From [Limnothrix rosea] IAM M-220 (GTDB lineage Bacteria > Cyanobacteriota > Cyanobacteriia > Cyanobacteriales > MRBY01), in assembly GCF_001904615.1 (NCBI RefSeq), contig NZ_MRBY01000001.1, positions 37,380-101,379 on the forward strand: a stretch of 64,000 bases of DNA, given 5' to 3'. Under the pieces are notes generated by a model. That model was not told where the DNA came from and searched no databases. It worked only from the letters and a program-made list of their open reading frames with translations. Below, piece after piece: positions 54,539 to 63,430 of the stretch; the first letter of the stretch is position 1; every line of letters starts with the position of its first letter. Position numbers and translations under genes: made by a program.

Positions 54539-55597
54539 TTATTCAGAAGTTTTCGGTCGATAAATCTTGCAAGGACGGTGTTCTGCATCAATTTCAATGA
54601 CAAGATCTGTCCAATCGGGATTTTGCGTGAGCGGCGTAATAAATAGTTCTGGGTGGAGCGATCGCCAAAAATAATCCACAAAATCATCAATCTCCGCGTC
54701 ACTCATCCCCGTTTTCCCCTTCGCAATCATATTGTGTTCCGCATCCTTGCGCCATTCTTTACTGAGGCGATAATCCTCTGGGTACAGCACAATTAGCCGA
54801 TCTAGCTTTTCCCATAGCGGCAAATAGTCCTGTAGCGCTTCGTTCATCTCCTGCGCAAACTGTCGATCTTCAGATGTATTAATTGGCGCTGGAGCATTTT
54901 TAAAGACTTCTGGCTCCACTGGACGGCAACCCACAAACCACCCTTCAAACAAAATAATTTCTGCTGGGTCAACTTCCTCTGACGGTAGGCGATCGCCCTG
55001 ACCATTGTGCAGTGATTTATCGAACCGAGGAACCGCAATTTTATCGTCAAGATTTGCCCGTTGAAGCTGGGTCAAAACCTCTAAACCTGTATCAACATCA
55101 TGGGTTCCGGGAGGTCCTCGCCAAATAAGACGCGGCTGAGTTTCCAATAACTTTTGGCGTTCGGCGTAGGTTTTATAGAGATCGTCAATAGAAATGGCAA
55201 TGCAAGGATAATTCCACGTAGCGAGAATTTCCCGTAACACTCGACTGATCGTCGTTTTTCCTGTGCCCTGCCCACCGAGAATCCCTTGAATTAAGGGCTG
55301 ATCTTGCTGTTGTCTGGCTCGTCGTAACTGCATCGCTAAGGGTAACCACAACTCCCATAGGGTTCGCAAAATCGCATCTTGATCCGTAAATTTCATGGAT
55401 TCACAGAGCTGAATAATCGCCGGGGCGATCGCCAAAAATTCCGTTGCCCTGACTGAAATACCGGCCACACTCAGGTCACAACCGAGACCGAGCGCCTGTT
55501 TTGGGTACTGTTTTTCTTGGGCTAAGAGTTTTTCATAATCCGTGATTTGAGGGGGATGCCCGGCCAACCACTCCCCTAAGATTTCGGCAATATCCAT
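54539..55597 (-). CDS. P-loop kinase, probable D-glycerate 3-kinase
   Basis: 352 residues. The nucleotide-binding loop is GILGGQGTGKTTISRVL near residues 106-122; SIDDLYKTYAER and RGPPGTHDVDTGLEVL, RFDKSLHNGQGDRLP and LFEGWFVGCRPV follow, the pattern of the plant-type glycerate kinase (GLYK) family. It phosphorylates glycerate at O3, closing the photorespiratory cycle to 3-phosphoglycerate. An uncharacterised ATP-dependent kinase of the same family is the alternative. Independent gene, divergent from the cysteine hydrolase. Confidence 0.88.
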   Translation of the reverse strand: MDIAEILGEWLAGHPPQITDYEKLLAQEKQYPKQALGLGCDLSVAGISVRATEFLAIAPAIIQLCESMKFTDQDAILRTLWELWLPLAMQLRRARQQQDQPLIQGILGGQGTGKTTISRVLREILATWNYPCIAISIDDLYKTYAERQKLLETQPRLIWRGPPGTHDVDTGLEVLTQLQRANLDDKIAVPRFDKSLHNGQGDRLPSEEVDPAEIILFEGWFVGCRPVEPEVFKNAPAPINTSEDRQFAQEMNEALQDYLPLWEKLDRLIVLYPEDYRLSKEWRKDAEHNMIAKGKTGMSDAEIDDFVDYFWRSLHPELFITPLTQNPDWTDLVIEIDAEHRPCKIYRPKTSE

Positions 55598-55705
55598 CGC
55601 TGTTGCTCCTCACCCGTTTTTTATGGATTCTTTCTAAATTAGATCCGTTCTTCGATTTCAGACAATGGGGCGATCGCCATAATGAAAATCATTTAGTCAC
55701 CAACA

Positions 55706-55734
55706 TTGACACTGTGTTGTCTCAACACTAAAAT
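55706..55734 (+). promoter_or_regulatory. Consensus promoter with an inverted-repeat operator in its spacer
   Basis: TTGACA (55706-55711), a 17-bp spacer and TAAAAT (55729-55734) form a near-perfect sigma70 promoter. The spacer contains the hairpin-like inverted repeat GTGTTG-TCT-CAACAC (55714-55728), which almost fills it. The predicted start of transcription is near 55741, 31 bases before the chosen ATG at 55772. A dimeric repressor bound here would block the polymerase. Confidence 0.7.
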
Positions 55735-55771
55735 AGATAGTGTGACTTTAACATAAATGCTGAGGTTGTCC

Positions 55772-56806
55772 ATGTCTGCTTCTTTACCAATTCCAAATTT
55801 CTTTAATCCCCAAACTGTCGGTGAAGTCTGGCGTGTCCCTTATCTCGAACGGGCTAACGATGCAAAGGACTGGATTGCGAAACACAACATTAAACCGGCG
55901 GCGACGGATAAAAAACGTATCTGTTTAATGGCGATCGATGTGCAAAATACCTTTTGTATTCCAGATTTTGAGCTATTTGTTGGCGGTCAGTCTGGCACTG
56001 GTGCTGTGGAAGATAATGTCCGTCTTTGCGAATTTATTTACCGTAATTTAGGCGTTTTGACAGAAATTGCCCCCACGATGGATACCCACACGGCAATGCA
56101 AATTTTCCACCCAATTTTTTGGACAAACGATGCGGGTGAACATCCCCAACCGGCTAGCACTATTAGTCATGCAGATGTGCAGCAAGGAGTCTGGAAAGTC
56201 AATCCGGCGATCGCCTACAGCATTAGCAAAGGCAATTATGTGGGTCTCCAGCAATTTGCGTTGCACTACACCAAAAAGCTGGACGACGACAGCAAATATC
56301 CCCTCACCATTTGGCCCTATCACTCCATGGTGGGCGGCATCGGTCATGCCCTCGTTTCGGCGGTGGAAGAGGCGATGTTTTTCCATAATTTGACCCGCCA
56401 TAGCCAAACCAATTTTGAAATTAAAGGCGGTAATCCCCTCACGGAAAACTATTCTGTGTTGCGTCCCGAAGTCCTAAAGGATGCTAAGGATCGACCCATT
56501 GCCCAGAAAAATACCCGTTTCTTGCAAAAGCTCTTAAATTTTGATGCGGTAATTATTGCGGGTCAGGCAAAAAGTCATTGTGTCGCTTGGACGATAGACG
56601 ATTTACTATCGGAGATTTTGACCCAGGATCCCAAGCTTGCTAAGAAAGTTTACCTACTGGAAGACTGCACATCTCCTGTGGTGATCCCCGGCATTGTGGA
56701 CTTTACGTCCCAAGCCGATGAGGCCTTTGAACGCTTTGCTAAGGCTGGGATGCATATTGTTACATCTCAGATGGCGATCGCCGATTTTCCGGGCTTAGAT
56801 TTGTAA
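55772..56806 (+). CDS. Isochorismatase-fold cysteine hydrolase
   Basis: 344 residues from the ATG at 55772: GAGG six bases before this ATG decides it against the in-frame ATG at 55757. The triad of the isochorismatase/nicotinamidase fold is visible: Asp in CLMAIDVQNTFC, and nucleophile Cys in IAGQAKSHCVAWTIDDLL; the catalytic Lys lies between. At about 340 residues it is longer than nicotinamidases (around 200), with an insert after residue 90, so the substrate may differ from nicotinamide. It is the first gene after an operator-bearing promoter, so it is probably regulated by a specific repressor. Confidence 0.9.
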   Translation: MSASLPIPNFFNPQTVGEVWRVPYLERANDAKDWIAKHNIKPAATDKKRICLMAIDVQNTFCIPDFELFVGGQSGTGAVEDNVRLCEFIYRNLGVLTEIAPTMDTHTAMQIFHPIFWTNDAGEHPQPASTISHADVQQGVWKVNPAIAYSISKGNYVGLQQFALHYTKKLDDDSKYPLTIWPYHSMVGGIGHALVSAVEEAMFFHNLTRHSQTNFEIKGGNPLTENYSVLRPEVLKDAKDRPIAQKNTRFLQKLLNFDAVIIAGQAKSHCVAWTIDDLLSEILTQDPKLAKKVYLLEDCTSPVVIPGIVDFTSQADEAFERFAKAGMHIVTSQMAIADFPGLDL

Positions 56807-56909
56807 AGAATCTGTCCTCAAACCGATGCAAAACTATAAAGAGCTAGCGAAAAAAAAATCCTTCCGTACAATAGGGATAAGTAAATGTACACAGGCGAAA
56901 TACGGGTCT

Positions 56910-57182
56910 ATGGCAACGGAGAAAACGGCATCTGAGGCGGGATTATCAGAACGGGAAATCCAAATCGTTGATTTGGTCGCTAGCGGTTTGACCAACCATG
57001 AGATCGCCTCGCAGCTAGAAATTAGTAAGCGCACTGTCGATAATCACATCAGTAATATTCTCACAAAAACATCCACTGACAATCGTGTATCCCTTGTTCG
57101 TTGGGCGCTACAGTGGGGGAAAGTTTGTTTGGATAAGGTTAATTGTTGCACTTTGCCCAACAATTCGGCGATCGCCGAATAA
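56910..57182 (+). CDS. Small LuxR-type regulator, PedR-like
   Basis: About 90 residues from the ATG at 56910 (MATEKTASEAG). Nearly the whole protein is one LuxR helix-turn-helix (LSEREIQIVDLVASGLTNHEIASQ, then SKRTVDNHISNILTKT). No receiver domain is present. The length, sequence and the C-terminal cysteines (KVCLDKVNCC) resemble PedR of Synechocystis, whose DNA binding responds to photosynthetic electron transport through thioredoxin. The lipoprotein gene begins 14 bp downstream. Confidence 0.72.
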   Translation: MATEKTASEAGLSEREIQIVDLVASGLTNHEIASQLEISKRTVDNHISNILTKTSTDNRVSLVRWALQWGKVCLDKVNCCTLPNNSAIAE

Positions 57183-57196
57183 ACGCTTCATCTGTT

Positions 57197-57712
57197 GTGA
57201 TTCGCTACATTATTTGGCTCGGATTAATCGCGATATTAACAGCCTGCCAAAACCAAAACTATGTAACGCCAACCGCTGATCCCCTCGGCAATAATCTCAA
57301 CAGTACCCACAGCGAAAAAAATCCCCGCCTCTCTGATGATGGTCGCTATCTCGTCTTTGCCAGCGATCGCCGTCAGCAGCGGCGTATTTTTCTCTACGAT
57401 TTATCCCAACGAAAACTGTTGCCCTTACCGGGATTACACCAACCTAATGTGTTTTATGACCAGCCCGACATTAGCCGTAATGGTCGCTATCTAGTTTATA
57501 CCTCGGAGCAGGACGGCAAAACCAATGTTTATCTTTACGACCGCACATCGTTCCAAAGCCAAAGTTTAACCAGCACATATATCGGGCAAGTGCGAAATCC
57601 GACGATTAGCGGCGATGGACGTTGGGTGGCCTTTGAGGGCGATCGCACAGGGCAATGGGATATTGAAGTGATTGATCGTGGTGTTCAAGCCGACATTCTA
57701 GAGGGCGAGTAG
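57197..57712 (+). CDS. TolB-like WD/PD40-repeat lipoprotein
   Basis: About 171 residues from a GTG at 57197 (IRYIIWLGLIAILTAC); the longer frame would overlap the regulator gene. Lipobox LTAC, so it is anchored outside the cytoplasm. At least three beta-propeller blades of the PD40/TolB kind follow (RLSDDGRYLVFASDRRQQRRIFLYDL, DISRNGRYLVYTSEQDGKTNVYLYD, TISGDGRWVAFEGDRTGQWDIEVID). It may be a scaffold or sensor in the periplasm; function unknown. It probably shares a transcript with the PedR-like gene. Confidence 0.78.
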   Translation: MIRYIIWLGLIAILTACQNQNYVTPTADPLGNNLNSTHSEKNPRLSDDGRYLVFASDRRQQRRIFLYDLSQRKLLPLPGLHQPNVFYDQPDISRNGRYLVYTSEQDGKTNVYLYDRTSFQSQSLTSTYIGQVRNPTISGDGRWVAFEGDRTGQWDIEVIDRGVQADILEGE

Positions 57713-57765
57713 TTTTTTAGGGTTTAAATCAAACTAGTTTTACCTGAGTTCGGTTTAAGCATGGT

Positions 57766-57950
57766 CTGGAATGACGACGCGGCGAAAGGGAGAGCGAGGG
57801 ATGGGGCGATTTTTTATTCAAACAATCCTAATGCGGGTGTCCGTTGATGTCCCGTGTCTCCCCGTCTCCGTATCTCCCCGTCTCCGTATCTTCCCCTCTC
57901 CGTATCTCCCTATCCCAATGTCCCCGTGTTTTCAAGGCATTCAGATAACT
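57766..57950. repeat. CT-rich short tandem repeats (second copy of the 48784-48975 type)
   Basis: Right arm at about 57840-57925 has repeated units of the kind CCCCGTCT and CCGTATCT; the left arm (about 57773-57805) is G-rich (GCGGCGAAAGGGAGAGCGAG). The two arms are roughly complementary. The design copies that of the element before trpC. Confidence 0.6.
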
Positions 57951-57968
57951 CCTTAACCCGAACTGACG

Positions 57969-58226
57969 TTAGTTTTGCCAATCTTTGAGCTGATAAAACA
58001 GTTGCTGAAGCTGAATATCGAGATAGGGAGTCGGCAGTCGAAGTCGCTGGATATAGCCTTGCATATCAAAAAAGCTTAAAACCAAATATTGAATGCGTTG
58101 CTTTGTCTCCAGACGTTCACTACAAAAGGAAATGTCAACAATTTGCTTTTTTGAAAAAACCAGAGGTTCTTTTGAAAATGACGTGATGTGCTTTTGGGCA
58201 AGGCGGATGGTCTGGCCGTCGTACAA
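57969..58226 (-). CDS. Soluble ORF of unknown function, start unclear
   Basis: 85 residues from TTG 58226, but the same frame is open upstream to the TAA at 58353-58355 and the extra 42 codons also look coding (LASLREALYQRKHNEF, RYGLLLTENHLAIRCF). No ATG or GTG exists there. The strand pattern suggests a small beta domain. Either it starts at a non-standard codon, or it was the second half of the upstream ORF and the TAA is a nonsense mutation or readthrough site. Function unknown. Confidence 0.4.
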   Translation of the reverse strand: MYDGQTIRLAQKHITSFSKEPLVFSKKQIVDISFCSERLETKQRIQYLVLSFFDMQGYIQRLRLPTPYLDIQLQQLFYQLKDWQN

Positions 58227-58352
58227 ATCGCAAAAACAGCGGATGGCAAGATGATTTTCGGTCAGTAGTAAGCCATAACGAAATTCATTGTGCTTTCTTT
58301 GATATAACGCTTCCCTGAGACTCGCCAGGGTTAACTTGAGCTGGGGGAGTCC

Positions 58353-58652
58353 TTACCAAAAGAGGGTGATGGCTAAACCGATGGCAAATAAAATTAAAAC
58401 AGCAATCAGCAAATTTGTGGTAAAGGTCAGTGTCTGTAGCTTGCGGTAAAAATTAATGATGCTGCGGGGCTTGCGAATAGTGTATTGTCCAAGCGCGATC
58501 ACTAAAGCGATTAGGGGCAAAAAACTGCCTATGAGTAAAAATGGCAAGGTAAAACAGCCCGTACTAAAATCGCAAGGAATAAATTTGCCGTTAGCTTCTT
58601 GTAGTTTGCCTCTGTAAAATAATTCGGCGATCGCCGCCTTAGTCTCTGTCAT
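58353..58652 (-). CDS. Small two-helix membrane protein, stop codon in frame with next ORF
   Basis: 99 residues with two hydrophobic helices (about 33-57 and 76-97), ending at TAA 58353-58355 directly after the second helix. The frame continues open for another 127 codons to 57969. I do not recognise the family. If the stop is real the protein ends with a membrane helix; if not, a soluble C-terminal domain follows. Confidence 0.55.
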   Translation of the reverse strand: MTETKAAIAELFYRGKLQEANGKFIPCDFSTGCFTLPFLLIGSFLPLIALVIALGQYTIRKPRSIINFYRKLQTLTFTTNLLIAVLILFAIGLAITLFW

Positions 58653-58794
58653 GCTGTATTAGTGACGCGAACTGTCGCTACTCGAACTATAGCGTGGCTT
58701 TTTCCGGGGAATTAAAAAGAAATGGCGATCGCCGGCAAGCTGCGGCAGCGAATAATTGTTTTGGTCAGGGAAAATTTATGATTTATTTGATTTT

Positions 58795-59781
58795 TTAAGC
58801 TAGAGCAAAGGCTGTCGGTAACTGCGTTTTACTGATAATGCAGGTTTTGAGTTGTTGCGGTGTAAGCTGGGCATTGGTGAGATTTGCTGCGGTTAAATTT
58901 GCGCCTTGAAGATTAGCATCGCGGAAATTAGCTTCCCGGAGATCTGCGCCATAAAAGTTTGCCTCTTGTAAATTCGCCCCGAGAAAATTAGCTTGGCATA
59001 AAACACTTTGCCCGAAATTCGTGGCGATCGCCCTGACACTTTTGAGGCTTGCCCGTTGTAACGTTCCTTCCCTAAAATCAGCGCCGCATAGATTTGCCCG
59101 ATCAAAAATCGTATCTACAAATTTTGTTAAACGTAAATGGGCATTAGATAAATTGCTTCCGACCAAATGGGCGCGATTACATAGACCGCCGTTAAAAATA
59201 ATATCCTGTAAATCTAATCCCTCAAGATTACGTAGACTCAGATCGAGGGCATTCATATAGGCCGCTCTAAGCCTTGCCCCATCTAGATTTGCGCCATCTA
59301 AAATAGCACCACTTAGTTTTGCCCGGCTCAGATTACTCCAACTAAGGTTGGCATTGGTTAGATCTGCGCCCCGAAAATTAATACCCTGTAAATTTGCGCC
59401 ACAGAGATTTACGTCACGCATTTGCGCTTGATAAAAAGAAGCCCAATGGAGGAGGGCACCGCTTAATTGGGTTTGGTTTAAATTGCTGTGGTCGAGGCGA
59501 GCGCCCTGCAAATTAGCCTTGGTGAGATTTACTTGCTGGAGGTTGCAATGCTGTAGCTTGGCGTAGCTGAGGTTGCTACCGAAAAGTGATGCCTGTTCAA
59601 AATTAGCCTGGTGAAATTGGCAGTGGGAAAAATTAGTGCGATCAAGATAACTATGGGCAAAATCACTGTAGCTAAAATCTGCTTGTTTAAAGGCTTCACC
59701 GCTTAAATTAAAGCCTGTAACTTGAGTGTTATGTAAATGGCGATCGCCTTGACGATAGGCCGTTAGCAGTTGCTTTTTCAT
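58795..59781 (-). CDS. Pentapeptide-repeat protein
   Basis: About 328 residues from the ATG at 59781; a GTG at 59790 would add three. Nearly the whole length consists of A(D/N)Lxx units (for example AKLQHCNLQQVNLTKANLQ) that fold as a right-handed quadrilateral helix. Such proteins are abundant in cyanobacteria, mostly without known function; a few inhibit gyrase. No signal peptide or membrane segment. It stands alone. Confidence 0.93.
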   Translation of the reverse strand: MKKQLLTAYRQGDRHLHNTQVTGFNLSGEAFKQADFSYSDFAHSYLDRTNFSHCQFHQANFEQASLFGSNLSYAKLQHCNLQQVNLTKANLQGARLDHSNLNQTQLSGALLHWASFYQAQMRDVNLCGANLQGINFRGADLTNANLSWSNLSRAKLSGAILDGANLDGARLRAAYMNALDLSLRNLEGLDLQDIIFNGGLCNRAHLVGSNLSNAHLRLTKFVDTIFDRANLCGADFREGTLQRASLKSVRAIATNFGQSVLCQANFLGANLQEANFYGADLREANFRDANLQGANLTAANLTNAQLTPQQLKTCIISKTQLPTAFALA

Positions 59782-59972
59782 CTCTTCCACTCCGGTTGAG
59801 GCTTTTTCTCAAACTGACTCCGTTGCGCCTGCAGCTTCTGGCTTTGGATGTCGCCCTCAACTTATATCTGTGCCTGCTACCTCTATTACAAGGGAACTTA
59901 AGACTTTCTTAACGAATCTGGAGATGATTCTTTACGGAAGTCGGTTTTTGTTGATCCCCGGCGGCAATGGCT

Positions 59973-61304
59973 TTAATTGATACAGTTTTCTAGCAAATCT
60001 TCGATATTTTTAACGGGATAAATAACCGTTTCAAGGGCGATCGCCACTTCGGAAACCAGCATGTCATCAAGGAATTTTGCCTCATCATGTTTCAGCATGA
60101 CAGTCGGTAATAATAGGCCATCGCCAAAGGTTTGCCCGCTGAGTTTTTTAATCAGGTCTTGACCAGTTAAAAGACCCGTGACAGTGATTGCCTGTCCCCA
60201 ATAGTCGCTATTTAGTGCCGCCAAATTTATCGTTAGATTTTCCACCTGATTGAGACGTTCTACCAAAGGCTCAAAGGCTTTTTCGACAGCATTGCCGACT
60301 ATCCACGTGTAGGTTTTCGGGTGGGAAATTTGTTTGGGTAAACGTTCATCGGCGATCGCCAAAAAATCCCGAATAAATTGCCGGATCGATCCCACACCAT
60401 TACCAATTTGTGGATAATCTTCGTAGTGAGATTCCGGCGGTAGCTCCTCCCGTCCGATCAAAAACCATTCATCCGCCAACCACGCAAAATTTGTCCCAAA
60501 CCGTTCCTGAAATTCTGCCTGTAATCGTTTTACTTGGACAATAACTTCTCTGGCCTTATCTTGGCTAACGGGACTCAGCTCATCTTCCGGGGGACGGAAG
60601 CGCGTTAAACCCACTGGTACAACAGCTGCCGAAATGACGGCCGGAATATCCCCTTGGTGAAAACTCGCTAAATCCCGCAGGGTTTGTTCTAAATGCTCAC
60701 CGTCATTAATCCCCGGACAGACCACCACTTGGGCATGAATTTGCAGACGATTATCCGCAAACCACTGGAGCTGATTGAGGATTTCTCCGGCACGTTCATT
60801 CTTTAGTAACCGACGGCGAATCGGGGCTTCGGTGGCGTGCACAGAAACATATAGCGGCGATAACCGCATTTGACTAATGCGCCGCCATTCCCGCTCTGGC
60901 AAATTTGTGAGGGTGAGATAGCTGCCATAGAGAAAGCTAAGGCGATAGTCATCGTCTTTGAGATAAAGGGTTTTACGTTTGCCGGGGGGCTGCTGGTCGA
61001 TAAAGCAAAAGGGGCAGGCATTATTGCACTGGATTAACCCGTCAAACAGGGCATTTTCAAACTCAAGACCCAGATCTTCGTCGTAGTCTTTTTCGATCTC
61101 GACATGGTGTTTTTTACCGCGTTTATCGAGGACTTCTAATTCTAAATATTCGTCGGCACAGAGAAACTGATAATCAATGAGATCCCGTGGTGATGTGCCA
61201 TTAATGGAAACAATCGCATCACCTTTTTCAAACCCGATTTCTTCGGCAATGGACGCTGTAACGACGCTTAGAACTTTTGCGGGTTGAATAGTGGAGGCAC
61301 TCAT
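59973..61304 (-). CDS. DUF512 radical SAM protein (PDZ-like N-terminus)
   Basis: 443 residues. A PDZ-like segment (SIAEEIGFEKGDAIVSINGTSPRDLIDY) opens the protein, followed by the radical SAM motif C-x3-C-x2-C in CNNACPFCFIDQ near residue 94 and the DUF512 domain (YPQIGNGVGSIRQFIRDF). The architecture is conserved in cyanobacteria and clostridia. Reaction unknown. The uppP gene lies 6 bp upstream on the same strand, so the two share a transcript. Confidence 0.92.
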   Translation of the reverse strand: MSASTIQPAKVLSVVTASIAEEIGFEKGDAIVSINGTSPRDLIDYQFLCADEYLELEVLDKRGKKHHVEIEKDYDEDLGLEFENALFDGLIQCNNACPFCFIDQQPPGKRKTLYLKDDDYRLSFLYGSYLTLTNLPEREWRRISQMRLSPLYVSVHATEAPIRRRLLKNERAGEILNQLQWFADNRLQIHAQVVVCPGINDGEHLEQTLRDLASFHQGDIPAVISAAVVPVGLTRFRPPEDELSPVSQDKAREVIVQVKRLQAEFQERFGTNFAWLADEWFLIGREELPPESHYEDYPQIGNGVGSIRQFIRDFLAIADERLPKQISHPKTYTWIVGNAVEKAFEPLVERLNQVENLTINLAALNSDYWGQAITVTGLLTGQDLIKKLSGQTFGDGLLLPTVMLKHDEAKFLDDMLVSEVAIALETVIYPVKNIEDLLENCIN

Positions 61305-61310
61305 AGGGAC

Positions 61311-62273
61311 TTAGGAAAACTGGGTCAATGCCAAAATGATCATACCAAATGCCAATCGATACCAAACGAAGATCCATGTCTTATGGTTCTGTAAAAATTT
61401 GATTAGCCAGGCGATCGCCAAATAAGAAAAAACTACAGAAGACATCAAACTAGCGGCCAAAGTGAGTAAGGAAATGGAGCCAAGATCGTTGCTCAGTAAA
61501 TCTTTGAGCTCTACTAAGCCCGCAATCGTGATCGCCGGAATACCAAGCAGAAAAGAAAATCTAGCAGCTGTCGCCCGGTCAAGGTTCATAAATAAACCCG
61601 TTGTCATCGTTGAGCCAGAGCGGGAAACCCCCGGAATAATCGCTAAGGCTTGGGCGACTCCCATGAATAAGCCGTCTTTTAAGGTCAATTGGTTAAATTG
61701 ACGATCATGGTTTTGGCTCTTTTCGGCGATCGCCAACAAAACAGACATCACAATCGACGCAACGGCGATCGCAGTCAGACTACGCAGCGGCGACTCATCA
61801 TAGTCCGGCACAAAAACCTTAATCACCACACCCGCCACCAAGATCGGCACAGTACCCAAACAAATCCCCCAAAACAACAACCATTCCTGCTTTTCAAAAT
61901 CTTTCATTTGCCAAGCCTGCCACGCACCACCAAAAACTTGCCGCAAATCCTGCCAAAAATAACCCAGCACCGCCACAACACTCCCCAGCTGAATGATAGC
62001 CGCCATGGCTACACCCGGGTCACCCCAGCCCAACATCACTGGCACCACCTTCATGTGAGCCGTACTACTAATGGGAATAAACTCCGTTAAGCCCTGCACA
62101 AACCCTAAAACAACCCCCTGAAACCACGTCAACTGAACACCTTCGAAAAGGATAATTGCTGGAGATGCATGGAGATGATGTTGCCAACAGCTCAGGATGA
62201 TAAATGTGACAAAACCCAGCAAAGCTGTACTACCAAAGTCAAACCATCGACGAGATTGTTGTTTGCGGAGCAT
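61311..62273 (-). CDS. uppP: Undecaprenyl-diphosphatase
   Basis: 320 residues, several hydrophobic helices. The catalytic signatures GLTEFIPISSTAHMKV and PGVSRSGSTMTTGLF are present. It recycles undecaprenyl pyrophosphate to the monophosphate carrier needed for peptidoglycan and other surface glycans and confers bacitracin resistance when abundant. An N-terminal extension of about 40 residues makes it longer than the usual 270. It ends 6 bp before the radical SAM gene. Confidence 0.94.
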   Translation of the reverse strand: MLRKQQSRRWFDFGSTALLGFVTFIILSCWQHHLHASPAIILFEGVQLTWFQGVVLGFVQGLTEFIPISSTAHMKVVPVMLGWGDPGVAMAAIIQLGSVVAVLGYFWQDLRQVFGGAWQAWQMKDFEKQEWLLFWGICLGTVPILVAGVVIKVFVPDYDESPLRSLTAIAVASIVMSVLLAIAEKSQNHDRQFNQLTLKDGLFMGVAQALAIIPGVSRSGSTMTTGLFMNLDRATAARFSFLLGIPAITIAGLVELKDLLSNDLGSISLLTLAASLMSSVVFSYLAIAWLIKFLQNHKTWIFVWYRLAFGMIILALTQFS

Positions 62274-62716
62274 AAAAAAGAATAGTTTGTTCTCAAAAAA
62301 GTAATCGCCTAATTACGAAAATTGCTTAGCTCATTCGGTATATCGGCACAGCCTTAACGCAACATTAAAAATCGTTTTTGCCCGATTTAAGCCGTCGCGC
62401 CATAGCGGCCTAATTTTAAGCGACTACGGCAGCGTTTACATTAAAAACTTCCCTTAGAAGTGTTCACTTCAGCGAGATTATTGGAAAAATTGAATCAACT
62501 TATTTACCCCTTACCCCGTAGATTATCTTCATTCTTTGTCATAATACGTAAACATCAAAGGGTTTTGCCCCCAGCTTTTTGGGGTGAACATCTAAAGATT
62601 TCAGATTGACTTTATGAGAAAAACTGGAATCATAAGTTAAAATCCATTCATAAATATTTACAACTAATATTTGCGAGCAACCGTCTCGCCGCGACCAAAT
62701 TAACCGCCGTGCTATT
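62274..62716. other. 443-bp divergent gap, no gene recognised
   Basis: Lies between divergent uppP and the DUF3120 gene, so it should hold both promoters. A weak hairpin (CCCC/GGGG, about 62571-62584) was the only structure noted. No HIP1 site occurs in it. Confidence 0.35.
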
Positions 62717-63418
62717 TTGCTAAATCATCCCCTATTTTCCATTGGAGCGATCTACGTCCTAAAGCGACAACAGGATCTGCTGCGCAATACACCTTTACTT
62801 GTCTGTCTTGCTGCCGGATTCTTGGTGTCTGTTCCTGTGTTTTTTCAGGCACCCCTAGTGCGTGCTCTACCTTGGGTCAGTTTGGCGTTAACTGCGGTGT
62901 GGGTGGCGATCGCCCATTCCTTGCGCCAAAGAAAAAACACAGAGATTTGGGGAGACCTCCTCTGGGGATTTACCTGGACATGGCTTGCTGGCTCCGTCTA
63001 CTGGGGCTGGCTGCGGTACGAACCCTATTTGCATTTACCCATTGAGGCGATCGGTTTACCCTTTGCCCTATGGGGACTGTGGAAAAGTCGCGGTTTGGTT
63101 GGACACTTGTTTTACCTTGGCTCTCTCCTCGGTACGGCGATTACTGATATCTATTTCTACGTTACAGACCTGATTCCCTACTGGCGTAGCCTGATGTACG
63201 CCGAGCCAGATTTTGTAATGCCCATTTTTCAAGATGCCCTCGCCCAAATGCAAACGCCTTGGGGAGTTAGCTGGGCTGTAATACTCGTAAATCTTTTAAT
63301 CGCCATTAGCTGGTGGGCCTTTAGGCAGCCCCAAGTACCCTACTGGAGTTTCGCTGGCGCTGTTGTCAGCACATTGCTCGTTGATGGTTTATTTTGGGTT
63401 GCGGCCTGTTTTGCATAG
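62717..63418 (+). CDS. DUF3120 membrane protein
   Basis: 233 residues with about six hydrophobic helices. The sequence matches my recollection of DUF3120, a cyanobacterial family (LPWVSLALTAVWVAIAHSL, WGDLLWGFTWTWLAGSVYWG, YVTDLIPYWRSLM). Function unknown. The frame starts at TTG 62717; no ATG or GTG is available before the conserved part, so the true start may be slightly different. Confidence 0.75.
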   Translation: MLNHPLFSIGAIYVLKRQQDLLRNTPLLVCLAAGFLVSVPVFFQAPLVRALPWVSLALTAVWVAIAHSLRQRKNTEIWGDLLWGFTWTWLAGSVYWGWLRYEPYLHLPIEAIGLPFALWGLWKSRGLVGHLFYLGSLLGTAITDIYFYVTDLIPYWRSLMYAEPDFVMPIFQDALAQMQTPWGVSWAVILVNLLIAISWWAFRQPQVPYWSFAGAVVSTLLVDGLFWVAACFA

Positions 63419-63430
63419 GGTCTTAAAAAA

